A stretch of DNA of 64,000 nt from an uncultured Dehalococcoidia bacterium (GTDB taxonomy: Bacteria; Chloroflexota; Dehalococcoidia; Lucifugimonadales; CATOSD01): contig CATOSD010000001.1 in assembly GCA_951812395.1 (NCBI GenBank), positions 1,647,108-1,711,107 on the forward strand, in the 5' to 3' direction. A model generated the notes under the pieces. The model did no database searches. It saw nothing but the letters and a program-made list of their open reading frames with translations, and was not told where the DNA came from. Position 1 is the stretch's first letter. Every line of letters starts with the position of its first letter. The position numbers and the translations under genes were made by a program. Of the stretch, positions 42,727 to 51,532 are shown one piece after another.

Positions 42727-44588
42727 CCCAGATCCACCGCCTAACCGCGGCGGGGGGGGGTGTGGTGGGTTGGCGAGGGTGAATGTGCGTTTTGGGGCCG
42801 GTCAGTTGGCGTGGGGAAGGTCGATGCGACGGTCTGGGGGCGTGAGGCGGTTCCTGAGAGGGTAGTTGGAGGGTTTTGGGCGAGTTTCGGACACGGCGAA
42901 GCCGACGACTTCGGTTCAGTCATCTCGAGTGTGGGTGGATTCCTGAGGAGAATCAGGCCCGGAGCGGCGTGTTTGCCAGAGCGTGTATCCTGCGTTGCGC
43001 ACTCACGAGCAGGTCATGGGTTGGGTGTCCTCTCGCGAGACGGATGGTGAGCCTCCTTGCGTGTCTGACCACTCGCCCCGCAACGCAGATTACGCCGAAG
43101 CGCACCGCCTTCAGACGCTTGCTCACCCACTCTTCCCCCAACACCAGCCGCTTCATCGCTGAGTTCAGATTGAACGCCAACACCACTATAGCCCACCACG
43201 CCGCGTTCGACCCGAACTTCCCCGACGGCAGCCTGCCCCCCGCAAGATCCTCCTTCAGCACCGAATGGACCTCCTCCCCTTTGCCGCACCTCTGCCTGTA
43301 CCACCGGACCAACTCATCCCCAGGCAGCTCTCGGTTCGTCACCATCCCTGTCACTTTGTACAATTTGCCATCCCCCATCTCCATAATGGGAACCGACAGC
43401 TTCTCCCCATCCATGTCGAACAGCGGCGGGTTCGGCATACGCTCCCTTATCGCGATGAACCTGTAGTCGGGACTGTTCTTGCTGTATCCCGTCCAACTGG
43501 TCACGTAGCACACCTCGGCGTACTGCTGTCTTGTGGCCTCTCGTTGCTCACCCTCTGTCCTGTACAGGTCGTGCCATCCTTCCTCCTCTACCTCACTCAC
43601 CGCCGCCCTGAACTCGGCCATCACGTTCACTCCCACACAGAACTCGATCACTCCGAACCGCTCATCCCGCCCCTCGGCGCAGTACTTCAACAGCTCCTTC
43701 TGGTAGCCCGCCGAGTCAGACCTCATCATCACCTTGCTCACCCCTGGGGGCAGACACTCCAGCGACTCCTTCAACACCCTGAGCTGTTCGTAGCCCGCGT
43801 TCACGTTGCCGTCTCTGAACTCGGAGTGCACCACAAGGTCCGCCTCATACCAGTAGGTGGTCAACGGCTGGTACGCCTTGTGCTTTTTGTAGCAGAAGCA
43901 CGCCTGCCGCTTGTGCGTCCCTATCAGTGTGGCGTCCATGTCCAATGTCGCTTCGGTGTGTCCTGAATGGCCTCCCGCGAACCTCACCAGGTCCGCGTTG
44001 ACCTTCCCAAGCCCTCTCAGCGCGTCGTTGGCCGCCGGTATGAACGCCTTGCGAGACCGTCTCCTGGCCTCCTCAGCCTCGTCGTGGAAACGGTCCAGAT
44101 ACCTGAACACCGCCGTGGGCGACGGCACAGTGCGGCTACGCTCCTTACGCCACCTTCTGAGCTGCGCCCTGCGCTCTGCCCGCCGCACTCCGTGAGTCTC
44201 CGCGGTGAGCAGCGCCCTGCCCAGCCCCTCGTCCTTCTCCAGCAGCCGCAGGTCATCCACCGACTCACCACCGGCCAGGTTGAGCATCACAAGCGCCGTC
44301 ACATTCTGGGCGTCCGTCCACCCCTGTGTGCCCTCTCTCACTCCCACGTGACGGCGCACCGACTGCCCCAGTCGGGCAACAAACGCCAGGTCCAGGTATG
44401 CCGGCAACCCCGACAACGCCGTCATACCAGTAGACTCGGTCTCCTCTGCGTAGTGGAAAGGAAGCGTTGCTTGCTGCATAATAGTCGCACCTCGTTGGTG
44501 ATGGGTTGTTGTTGATAACTACCATCATAGCCGGCTTTACAGCCGGCTCCAACGAGGCCTTCCTTTGCAACTAGGCGGTGGATTTGGG
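42727..44588 (-). mobile_element. IS1380-like insertion sequence, copy 2
   Basis: 1862 bp, one G shorter than copy 1 in the left G run. The left inverted repeat (42727-42743) has one mismatch (CCCAGATCC); the right (44572-44588) is perfect. AGCC stands on both sides (42723-42726 and 44589-44592), shared with copy 1 in the middle. Same orientation as copy 1. Confidence 0.88.
42953..44479 (-). CDS. IS1380-family transposase, copy 2
   Basis: 508 residues, intact, nearly identical to the copy at 41087-42613. Residue 139 is Arg here, and the TEGEQREAT segment has Gln where copy 1 has His. Several silent changes also separate the two, so they are close but not from a duplication of the last few generations. 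Confidence 0.9.
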   Translation of the reverse strand: MQQATLPFHYAEETESTGMTALSGLPAYLDLAFVARLGQSVRRHVGVREGTQGWTDAQNVTALVMLNLAGGESVDDLRLLEKDEGLGRALLTAETHGVRRAERRAQLRRWRKERSRTVPSPTAVFRYLDRFHDEAEEARRRSRKAFIPAANDALRGLGKVNADLVRFAGGHSGHTEATLDMDATLIGTHKRQACFCYKKHKAYQPLTTYWYEADLVVHSEFRDGNVNAGYEQLRVLKESLECLPPGVSKVMMRSDSAGYQKELLKYCAEGRDERFGVIEFCVGVNVMAEFRAAVSEVEEEGWHDLYRTEGEQREATRQQYAEVCYVTSWTGYSKNSPDYRFIAIRERMPNPPLFDMDGEKLSVPIMEMGDGKLYKVTGMVTNRELPGDELVRWYRQRCGKGEEVHSVLKEDLAGGRLPSGKFGSNAAWWAIVVLAFNLNSAMKRLVLGEEWVSKRLKAVRFGVICVAGRVVRHARRLTIRLARGHPTHDLLVSAQRRIHALANTPLRA

Positions 44589-44601
44589 AGCCCCAGCCCT
44601 C

Positions 44602-44630
44602 TTGACACGCCAGCACATCCGTGCTATTCT
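44602..44630 (+). promoter_or_regulatory. Orphan sigma70 promoter with internal palindrome
   Basis: TTGACA (44602-44607), 17-base spacer, TATTCT (44625-44630), with TG one base before the -10. The spacer carries GCACATCCGTGC (44613-44624), one base different from the palindrome at 13883-13894 and at the same distance from the -35. Confidence 0.58.
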
Positions 44631-44722
44631 CCTCTTCATCACAGGCAACCAGCCACTTAACAACTGAAGACTCGACACCGACCAACCCACGTGTACCTGT
44701 TCAGACTTCATGCCTGGCAAGA

Positions 44723-44782
44723 CTTCCATCCCCCTCGCAGGGGGAAGAGCCTGCCCCGTACTCGATACCGGGATGGGGGTGA
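44723..44782. repeat. Dispersed hairpin repeat copy
   Basis: CTTCCATCCCCCTCGCAGGG-type hairpin with the longer arm variant, ending CGGGATGGGGGTG. Confidence 0.65.
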
Positions 44783-45067
44783 AGGCCCCTTGTTCACACC
44801 CGCCTCATGCAGCCTGAACTGTTACACCCCCGTATCACCCTTGTAAATTAACCGTCAAACATATTCCCATCCAACCGCAATCTGTTCCATCCATAACCAA
44901 ATATCCAGACCGCCCAGCTACGAAACCCGAGGAGATAGAACAAAAGAAACGAAACGGGACACTATTTTCTAGGCGTATTGTCCCACCCGGCAGGTAGCCC
45001 CTGCTTTAGCCCGGATGCGACTCCGCTTGGTAGCCCGTCACCCGTCCACCCCACCCCGACCTGTTGT

Positions 45068-45104
45068 CCCTTCCCCCTCGCAGGGGGAAGGCTGGGATGG
45101 AGGT
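45068..45104. repeat. Dispersed hairpin repeat copy
   Basis: CCCTTCCCCCTCGCAGGGGG stem followed by AAGGCTGGGATGGAGGTG, close to the 14826 copy. Confidence 0.7.
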
Positions 45105-45397
45105 GACCGAGGCGCAAAGCCAGCCCCGACCCGTACCGCGCACGCCACCTGGCCGGCGCGGAGTTCCGGTCGAGGCTCTGCCCAGCCTTGCCGACCGCGA
45201 TCCCCGGCCCAAACAAGCGGTAGCAGGCCAGGAGGTGCTGCGCGGCCTGTCTTCATGGCCGCCGCGCAAGCCAGTCCCGGCCCTGCCGCCCACCCATACG
45301 CGCTACCCGCCCTCAGCTTAAGATGAAGCCGCGCCAGCGCCGACTCGCGAATCTACTCGCTGACTAAGCTGATACAGGCTCCGCTCTCTATGTGGGG

Positions 45398-47014
45398 CTA
45401 GGGGAACGACATGGATTTGAACATGCACCCCTCAACGAAGATGTCGAAGAAGTCGGGCGTTGTCTCCAGCTCGACGTGCCGGACGGTGAGAGCCAACCGT
45501 TCGATCTCCCGACGCTTCGGTCCTGAGAGCAGCATGATGGTTGCGCCCTCCAGAGATGCGTTGCCCACCTTGACTATCCTGTCCGACGGCAGGTTAGCGA
45601 TGAAGCCGATGGCGGCGGCATTCCCGGCGTCAACGTAGTTGGCGAATCCGCCGGCCAGATACAGCCGTGAGACCGACTCCACTGGCTCGCCGAACTCTCT
45701 GAGGACGATGTACTGCCCCGCGTAGTTGGCGGACTTGGCCTGCGCGAGGGCGCTGACGTCCGCGCGGGAAACCGCGATGCCCGACTGCTCGTCCAGTACG
45801 AACTCGTTCACGCCGTCCTCGAACGCGCCCAGGTGATTCATGCGCCCAGTGCGCCTCAACTCGGCCAGCGTGTCCACCAGGCCCGAGCCGCAGATGCCCT
45901 CCGGCGCAACTCCGCCGATTGTGGAGTAGCGCACTGCTGGCCCGCGCATCGACACGGACTCGATGGCGCCGTCGTAGCCGGGCATTCCGTACGTGATCTG
46001 GCCGCCCTCGAACGCCGGTCCTGCGGGACAAGAGGCTGCGAGCAGCCGGTGGCGATTTCCGACCACCACCTCCGTGTTGGTGCCCACGTCCACCAGCATC
46101 GCTAGCCCCTCTTCCTCGTCCATGCCCACCACCAGCATGTCCGCCGCCACGTCCGCGCCCACGTGGCAGCCGATGAGCGGGCCGCCGTACACGTTGGCCT
46201 CGGGATGCACGCGCAGGCCGAGCCGCCTGGCCTTCACGTTGAGGGCGGTGCCGGAACGTTCGCCCGCCTCGAGCTCCAACTCGACCACAGACTTGTAGGG
46301 CCTCTCTCCGATGCTCTGGACGTCCAGGCCGAAGAAGATGTCGCGCATGGTGGAGTTGCCCACCACGACTACCTCGAATATCTGCCGTCGGTGGAATCCG
46401 AGCCGCCGCGCCATGTCGCCTATCTCGAAGTTGATGGCCGAAAGTAGCACCTGCCGGAGCTCGCCCCGGTGCGGGCCTCCATCGTAGGATATCCGGTGCA
46501 TCACGTCGCTGCCGCCGAAGCGCTGAGGGTTCTCGAAAGACGATGTGTGCAGCACCTCGCCGGTCTCCAGGTCGGCGAGGTTTAGCGCGACGGTCGTCGT
46601 TCCGGCATCGATGGCGATGCCGTAGACGGCCCCCCGGTAGGCGTCGATGCGGCTGCCCTCGAAGTAGACGCCGTCGCCGCCGCGCGTGGTCGACGGCTCG
46701 TGGTCAATGGCGCGGCGCACGCCGGCGGTGAGGATGCGCGGCTGGCGGCGCAGCAGCGCGAACTCGACGTCGACGTCCGTATCGGCGATCGCGGCCTGGC
46801 ACGCCAGGCGGTAGCCGCCGCGCAGGAACGCCTCCGCCGGCGTGAGTCCGGTCAGCGCATCCATGCCCCGCTTCACCTCGACGATGCACTCGTGGCACTC
46901 GCCGTTTCTGCCGCAAGACGTGGGTACGCGTACGCGCAGGGAGTCGGCGTAGTCGAAGATGGTTTTGCCGGCGACGGACTCGAGCCGGGCCTGGCCGTGG
47001 AGGACTGGGCTCAT
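45398..47014 (-). CDS. RACo-like reductive activator of corrinoid protein
   Basis: 538 residues. The N-terminal 2Fe-2S ferredoxin domain holds PTSCGRNGECHECIVEV and RLACQA (four Cys). The rest is the ASKHA ATPase fold of DUF4445/RACo: YGIAIDAGTTTVALNL, VVGNSTMRDIFFG, LVDVGTNTEVVVGN and LYLAGGFANYVD. RACo uses ATP to drive electrons into Co(II) corrinoid and restore Co(I). Last gene of the leftward corrinoid cluster, 19 bases after the small Cys protein, which supports a role in reactivating the B12 protein encoded at 47304. Confidence 0.9.
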   Translation of the reverse strand: MSPVLHGQARLESVAGKTIFDYADSLRVRVPTSCGRNGECHECIVEVKRGMDALTGLTPAEAFLRGGYRLACQAAIADTDVDVEFALLRRQPRILTAGVRRAIDHEPSTTRGGDGVYFEGSRIDAYRGAVYGIAIDAGTTTVALNLADLETGEVLHTSSFENPQRFGGSDVMHRISYDGGPHRGELRQVLLSAINFEIGDMARRLGFHRRQIFEVVVVGNSTMRDIFFGLDVQSIGERPYKSVVELELEAGERSGTALNVKARRLGLRVHPEANVYGGPLIGCHVGADVAADMLVVGMDEEEGLAMLVDVGTNTEVVVGNRHRLLAASCPAGPAFEGGQITYGMPGYDGAIESVSMRGPAVRYSTIGGVAPEGICGSGLVDTLAELRRTGRMNHLGAFEDGVNEFVLDEQSGIAVSRADVSALAQAKSANYAGQYIVLREFGEPVESVSRLYLAGGFANYVDAGNAAAIGFIANLPSDRIVKVGNASLEGATIMLLSGPKRREIERLALTVRHVELETTPDFFDIFVEGCMFKSMSFP

Positions 47015-47033
47015 GGCTGGCGGCGCCGGACGC

Positions 47034-47252
47034 CTACGACGAGCGGCCGTCCATCATCCAGGCGCTGCGGTAGTCGAGGTCGTCGCTGCCGACACACAGC
47101 GGCAGGCTGCGCGGCGGCCCCTCTCGGCTCTGGTTGCGGCAGCCGAACGCGGCGGTGCAGCGGTCCTTGACGTTCTTGTAGGGGCAGCGACCCCTGGACA
47201 CCTCGTCGACGGTCGCCGACATCTCCTTGAATATGCCGTACAGCCGGGCCAT
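47034..47252 (-). CDS. Small cysteine-containing protein in the corrinoid cluster
   Basis: 72 residues from ATG 47252, with conserved-looking Cys residues (RGRCPYKNVKDRC, AAFGCRNQ, PLCVGSDD). The frame stays open upstream with family-like residues (TQPVDRERYRAS) to an ATT at 47291. That ATT lies 8 bases after AGGAG, just past the stop of the corrinoid protein gene, so an ATT start giving 85 residues is possible. I do not recognise the family. The Cys pattern could bind zinc or an Fe-S cluster. Its place between the B12 protein and RACo suggests a helper role. Confidence 0.55.
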   Translation of the reverse strand: MARLYGIFKEMSATVDEVSRGRCPYKNVKDRCTAAFGCRNQSREGPPRSLPLCVGSDDLDYRSAWMMDGRSS

Positions 47253-47303
47253 GCTCGCCCGGTAGCGCTCCCTGTCGACCGGTTGGGTAATGGCTGTTCG
47301 CTC

Positions 47304-48074
47304 CTAGTCGGAGGCCGCGACCGGCTCCGAGCTCTCGGCGAAGTCCTCGAAGCCCAGAAGCCTTCTGGCGAGGTCCACGCAATCTATGGCGTCCTTACCG
47401 TAGCCGTCCGCGCCCATGTCGTCGGCGAACTCCTGGGAAACCGGCGCGCCGCCCACCATAATCTTCACGAACTCGCGAAGACCGGCCTCCTCGAAGGCCT
47501 CGATGGTCCTGCCCATGTTGGGCATGGTCGTCGTGAGCAGCGCCGACATGCCGAGAAGCTGGGCGTCGTGGTCCATAACCGCGTCCATAAACTCGTCCGG
47601 CGCGGTGTCCACGCCCAGGTCCTCGACGGCGAAGCCGGCGCCCCTCAGCATCATAATGCACAGGTTCTTGCCGATGTCGTGGAGATCGCCCTTCACCGTG
47701 CCCATGACGACCTTACCGACGGGCTCTATGCCGGATGCCGACAGGATAGGTTCGACGTGAGCCATGCCGGCCTTCATCGCACGCGCCGCGACGAGTACCT
47801 CCGGCACGAAGATCACGTTGTCGCGAAACTTGACGCCGACTATGGCCATGCCGGCGATAAGCCCGTCGTCCAGAATAGTGTTCGCGGAGAAGCCCTCGTC
47901 GAGCGCTTGCCTGGTCAGCCGGTCGACCTCGTGATGGTTGCCCACGATGAGGTTGTAGCTGATGTCCTGCATCAGGGGATCGGCCTCGTCCCACTGTGCG
48001 CGAATGTGGTTCTGTTCGAAGGGCTTGGTAACGTAGCCGAGCTCGCGTTCCAGCCCGGCGTGGACAACTGGCAT
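47304..48074 (-). CDS. Corrinoid (B12-binding) methyl carrier protein
   Basis: 256 residues. The N-terminal helical cap (LDDGLIAGMAIVGVKFRDNVIFVPEVLVAARAMKAG) is followed by the B12 Rossmann domain: VKGDLHDIGKN gives the lower-ligand His in DxHxxG, then SALLTTTMPNM and MVGGAPVSQEF. Homologous to MtaC/MtbC and the MetH cobalamin module. It carries a methyl group between a substrate methyltransferase and an acceptor enzyme. The N-terminus has about 30 extra residues. Confidence 0.93.
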   Translation of the reverse strand: MPVVHAGLERELGYVTKPFEQNHIRAQWDEADPLMQDISYNLIVGNHHEVDRLTRQALDEGFSANTILDDGLIAGMAIVGVKFRDNVIFVPEVLVAARAMKAGMAHVEPILSASGIEPVGKVVMGTVKGDLHDIGKNLCIMMLRGAGFAVEDLGVDTAPDEFMDAVMDHDAQLLGMSALLTTTMPNMGRTIEAFEEAGLREFVKIMVGGAPVSQEFADDMGADGYGKDAIDCVDLARRLLGFEDFAESSEPVAASD

Positions 48075-48198
48075 GTGTGATGCACTCCCGCGAATGGCCC
48101 AGGCTTCCGTGGGGTTGTCGGGATTCTAGCACGCGGAAGGCGGTGGCGCTACACTCGGCCCGGCCGGATGCGCCCCAGTTGGGCGGCAGTCGGCTGCG

Positions 48199-49230
48199 TC
48201 AGTGGGTCTCGTGCCACTCTCGGACGCTCTGGGGAATCGCAATTAGATTCTCGAGCCGCGTCGCCAGAGGAACGGCGCACTCCGGGGCGATCATCTGGAC
48301 GCCTGCGTCCAGGCAGGCGAACACCTCATCGCGCACCTCCGCTGGCCCGCGCGCGTACAGGGTGTCGGGGTTGTTAATGTTGCCCACCAGCCCTATGCGG
48401 CCACCGGCCACGTCCACCGCCTTCTGTGGGTCGTTCTTGGAATCGAAGTGGAAGCTGGCCATACCCGACTGCGCGATGTAGTCCAACCTGTCGAGCGTGT
48501 TGCCGCAAATGTGCAGGATGAGCGGCACGCGAAGCCGTTCGGCCATCTCCTGGTGGATTTCGAGCAGAAAACGCCGGTAGTAATCGCCGCTCACCAGGTC
48601 GCCGGTGGCGTGGTCGGGGAAGGTGAGCGCGTCAGCGCCGGCGGCTATCTGCGCCTCGCCGAACAGCACCGAAATCTCCTTCAGCTTGTGCAGGCAGCGC
48701 AGCACCATGTCGGGGTCGTCGACCGTCATCAGCAGAAAGCTCTCGACGCCGAACAAGTGGTAGGCGAGCGTCCAGGGCCCCATCGTCTTGCCGATGATGG
48801 CCGCCTCGCGGCCGTAATCGCGCTTCAGCAGCTCGAGGGACCTTGTGATGGTCAGGTTGTCGGGGTGCTCCAGAAAGCCCGGCGGTATGCGGATGTCGCT
48901 TTCGCCCTTCCAGATAGGGTTGTACATGCGCACCGTCGGCCAGTTGTCCTTGTCCTCCCACTGCATGTCGCATCCCAGCGCGGAGGACTCCTGGATGATC
49001 GTGAAGTACGGCATTATCGCGTCGAAGCCCAGCTCAGTGTAGCCGGTGGCGGCCAGGCGAGCGGCGAGCTCCGGGTCGCGGCAGGCGTCCGGGAACGGCG
49101 CGTCCACCAGGTCCATCAGCTCCACCGTCGCGACGTTAGTCGGATTGGCAACCGGCGTGCGGTCCACCGGCTTGCCGGCCAGCGCGTTCAGCACCCGCTC
49201 GCGGGGTGTCATGGTTTCGGTTAAGGGCAT
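48199..49230 (-). CDS. UroD-like corrinoid methyltransferase (MtaA/CmuA type)
   Basis: 343 residues from ATG 49230, chosen for the GGAGG just upstream; a longer frame to 49296 is unlikely. The start MTPRERVLNALAGKPVDRTPV is typical of the uroporphyrinogen decarboxylase superfamily. The zinc-site segments LILHICGNTLD and IAPECAVPL place it with MtaA/MtbA/CmuA methyltransferases, not with true HemE. It would move a methyl group to or from the corrinoid protein encoded downstream (47304). Confidence 0.88.
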   Translation of the reverse strand: MPLTETMTPRERVLNALAGKPVDRTPVANPTNVATVELMDLVDAPFPDACRDPELAARLAATGYTELGFDAIMPYFTIIQESSALGCDMQWEDKDNWPTVRMYNPIWKGESDIRIPPGFLEHPDNLTITRSLELLKRDYGREAAIIGKTMGPWTLAYHLFGVESFLLMTVDDPDMVLRCLHKLKEISVLFGEAQIAAGADALTFPDHATGDLVSGDYYRRFLLEIHQEMAERLRVPLILHICGNTLDRLDYIAQSGMASFHFDSKNDPQKAVDVAGGRIGLVGNINNPDTLYARGPAEVRDEVFACLDAGVQMIAPECAVPLATRLENLIAIPQSVREWHETH

Positions 49231-49318
49231 GGTGGGACCTCCGTTAGACGCATTCAGGACAGACCTCCGGCGAGCAAGAAAGCTACTGCCCAGCATCCAT
49301 GCGCCGGAAAGCGGCCAT

Positions 49319-49813
49319 TTATGCGTAGAATTCTACAAGCTGCCTGGCCACGCGGAGAACCTCTGCCGAACGTTCGGGGGTAACCGATGTGTCGTAGTTA
49401 TCAACTAACCCCTCGATGGCATCACCATCCGCAAGATTTTCGAACAGAATGTGGACAGGCATCCGAGTCTCATTGAAGCGCGGCGTACCGCTTACATAGT
49501 TCCTGGCGCTGTTCATCGCTCTATCAATATTCGCCTGCAGCCTTTCTTCCATCACTGCCAACACCTGCTCTCTTCTGACGGATGGAAAGTCTCTCAAGAA
49601 CGCATGGACGTTGTTTACTTCGTCCAGATAGTAAGACGGATACTCTACAGGCACGTCAGTTCCGTCGGAAACAGCGCCACATTTCCTACCCTTCGTCCCT
49701 TCGTAGAGTTCTATGAGCGGTGGAATAGAGCCGCCAGAGTTGAATGTAATCGTCTTTGTAGGCGTGACTACAGTTACTTGTCCTCCGGCTATTCTGTGCC
49801 TTCCATCACCCAT
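49319..49813 (-). CDS. Unknown protein, partner of the DUF4268 gene
   Basis: 164 residues from ATG 49813, which follows GAGGG at good distance; a TTG at 49825 overlapping the upstream stop (TTGA) is an alternative. I do not recognise a family. The region TVVTPTKTITFNSGGSIPPL and the helical C-terminus (VLRVARQLVEFYA) are the main features. Codon use is AT-richer than in the corrinoid genes on both sides, matching the DUF4268 gene. Confidence 0.55.
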   Translation of the reverse strand: MGDGRHRIAGGQVTVVTPTKTITFNSGGSIPPLIELYEGTKGRKCGAVSDGTDVPVEYPSYYLDEVNNVHAFLRDFPSVRREQVLAVMEERLQANIDRAMNSARNYVSGTPRFNETRMPVHILFENLADGDAIEGLVDNYDTSVTPERSAEVLRVARQLVEFYA

Positions 49814-49821
49814 GCCAACCC

Positions 49822-50784
49822 TCAACCCGCCAGTTCTTCGAGACGTGGTCTGAAAACCTCTCTGAACTTCAGCAGGCGTTCAGCCATCCACTTCCTAGTT
49901 TCATCCAAGGGGTCATCGGCGTCGTCGATGCTACCACTCCTAACGGTCGACACGCGGCTGGCTCTCCGGTCGTCCAGCCTCTCCCACTCCAGGGGTTCAC
50001 CAGATTCGGATTCCACGGACGCACTTTGCTCGTGCAAGCTGTCGAACAGGCGCTTGTTCCAGTCGCCGCCAACGCTGTCAATGTAAATCCCAACCCTGAC
50101 TTTTCCACCTTGTCCGAAGGCAACCGCCCACTGGATGCGCCGCGCGTGGCCCGCCGAAAAGTGGTACCAACTTTGAGGTTGGGCCGACCGCGCATTAGTG
50201 AATCTGTGCTCCTCCCTCAAGGTGTCCATCAGCCGTTGGAAGAACTGCCTGTACCTTTCCCTCCTTGGTGAAACGCCTGCCGTTGCACCAGTGGCTGTGG
50301 CAGTCCGTTTGCGCCACTCGTTGGGAAAGGCTACCAGTCTGAATTTGGGAGCGGGACGGGAACCGTCAATTTTCCAGAGTTCAACCTCAACGCCAAAGAA
50401 CTGTGTATCCTCACCTGTTCGGCGATTGAGCAGGTCCAAGGCCTCGCGGTGTTCGCTCTTGAACTCTCTAGCAATCCAAACCGCGACTCTTGCGTCAAAT
50501 CCGGCTGCGTAGGTTATCAGTTGCCCCAGATGGCTGTGGTCTGTTGTTCCCAACTGGTTTTCGAAGACAACCTCGCCGCCGCCTTCCACGTCACGGACGA
50601 GAAGATCGAGTGAGCAGCCTCCCACTGGAGCTTCCTGCGCTTGCAGCTCAAGATCCAACCCGAGGACACGGCCAAGCTCCGAGAGGTTTTCGGCGAGCCA
50701 CGGAGTGAAGTCCGCCGCCTCGTTCGCCCAGACCTCTCGCAGGTCCACCCTCTCGAACTTCGCTAGTCTATCTGCTGTTGTCAT
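49822..50784 (-). CDS. DUF4268 protein with PD-(D/E)xK nuclease-like N-terminus
   Basis: 320 residues from ATG 50784 (GGAGAG upstream). The N-terminal half has LDLLVRDVEGGGEVVFENQL with HSHLGQLITYAAGFDARVAVWIA, the pattern of restriction-endonuclease-like folds in which D and E-x-Q/K bind metal. The C-terminal half (RRERYRQFFQRLMDTLREEH, GHARRIQWAVAFG) is DUF4268. Such proteins occur in mobile and defence-like settings. With the gene at 49319 it forms a two-gene block inside the corrinoid cluster. The activity has not been shown. Confidence 0.72.
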   Translation of the reverse strand: MTTADRLAKFERVDLREVWANEAADFTPWLAENLSELGRVLGLDLELQAQEAPVGGCSLDLLVRDVEGGGEVVFENQLGTTDHSHLGQLITYAAGFDARVAVWIAREFKSEHREALDLLNRRTGEDTQFFGVEVELWKIDGSRPAPKFRLVAFPNEWRKRTATATGATAGVSPRRERYRQFFQRLMDTLREEHRFTNARSAQPQSWYHFSAGHARRIQWAVAFGQGGKVRVGIYIDSVGGDWNKRLFDSLHEQSASVESESGEPLEWERLDDRRASRVSTVRSGSIDDADDPLDETRKWMAERLLKFREVFRPRLEELAG

Positions 50785-50814
50785 CCACACTCTCCATTGG
50801 GCGCTGTGTGATCC

Positions 50815-51498
50815 CTACGTCGGCGGCGTGAACCCCAGCGTCCCCGTGGTCATCTGGCCGCGCAACGCCTCCGCCGCCATCATACCCTCCACGCTGGAGA
50901 TGTTGCGCGAGTATGGCATCAGCAACCGCACCAATGCGTCATGGCGGCTGCCGCAAGAGAACACTACCTCGCGGTCGCCGACCTTCTCCATCTCGCCGTA
51001 GCGCAGGAAGCCCGCCACCACCATGCGCAGCCGGGCGCCCGGATTGGGCGCCTCGCCCTCGCCGGCCACGCTGTACACCCAGCGTCCGTTCGACTCGCCT
51101 CCCGACACCACAAGCGTTAGGGGGGACCTCAGGTCCTTTATCGACATTTCTCCGCTGGGCGACGCGTAGTCCGGAGCCTTGCCTACCGCCTGGCTGAGCA
51201 GAAACTTCAGCGGGCGCTCGTGGACCTGGCCGCAGGCGAAGCGCACTTGGTTGTGGGTTCCCTCGACGGCTTCCATGCCTCCAAGCGCCACTAGCTGACC
51301 GCGGACCTGACTAAGACGCTCCTGTGCGCCGTCCTTTCGGCTGAACGTCCATACAGTACAGACGCTTCCCTTCACGTAGAGACCAACGCTGATGTTCTCG
51401 AAGTTCGGGTCCATCGACACCAGTTCGAGGCATCGCCCGTACTCGCTAATCACGTCGGCCACGCGCGGCGGTGTGGTGTTTCTGGCGGCTCCCGTCAC
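50815..51498 (-). CDS. Unknown protein of the corrinoid cluster
   Basis: 227 residues from GTG 51498, preceded by GGAGAGGAGG. I do not recognise the family. Two halves show a similar pattern (QLVALGGMEAVEGTHNQVRFACGQVHERPLKFLL and FLRYGEMEKVGDREVVFSCGSRHDALVRLLM), suggesting an internal duplication with conserved F-x-C-G and H. It lies 34 bases after the methyltransferase gene and shares its codon bias, so it belongs to the cluster. Confidence 0.6.
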   Translation of the reverse strand: MTGAARNTTPPRVADVISEYGRCLELVSMDPNFENISVGLYVKGSVCTVWTFSRKDGAQERLSQVRGQLVALGGMEAVEGTHNQVRFACGQVHERPLKFLLSQAVGKAPDYASPSGEMSIKDLRSPLTLVVSGGESNGRWVYSVAGEGEAPNPGARLRMVVAGFLRYGEMEKVGDREVVFSCGSRHDALVRLLMPYSRNISSVEGMMAAEALRGQMTTGTLGFTPPT

Positions 51499-51532
51499 GT
51501 TCGCCTCCTCTCCAGGCGCGGTCGGTCGGCGC

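Larger units (their letters stand above)
44589..45397. other. 809-base gap without a supportable gene
   Basis: Holds the promoter module at 44602-44630, two dispersed hairpin repeats (44723-44782 and 45068-45104) and an AT-richer stretch at about 44830-44970. No open frame with a ribosome site or recognisable product is seen. The rightward promoter with nothing coding behind it raises the chance of a small RNA. Confidence 0.6.
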
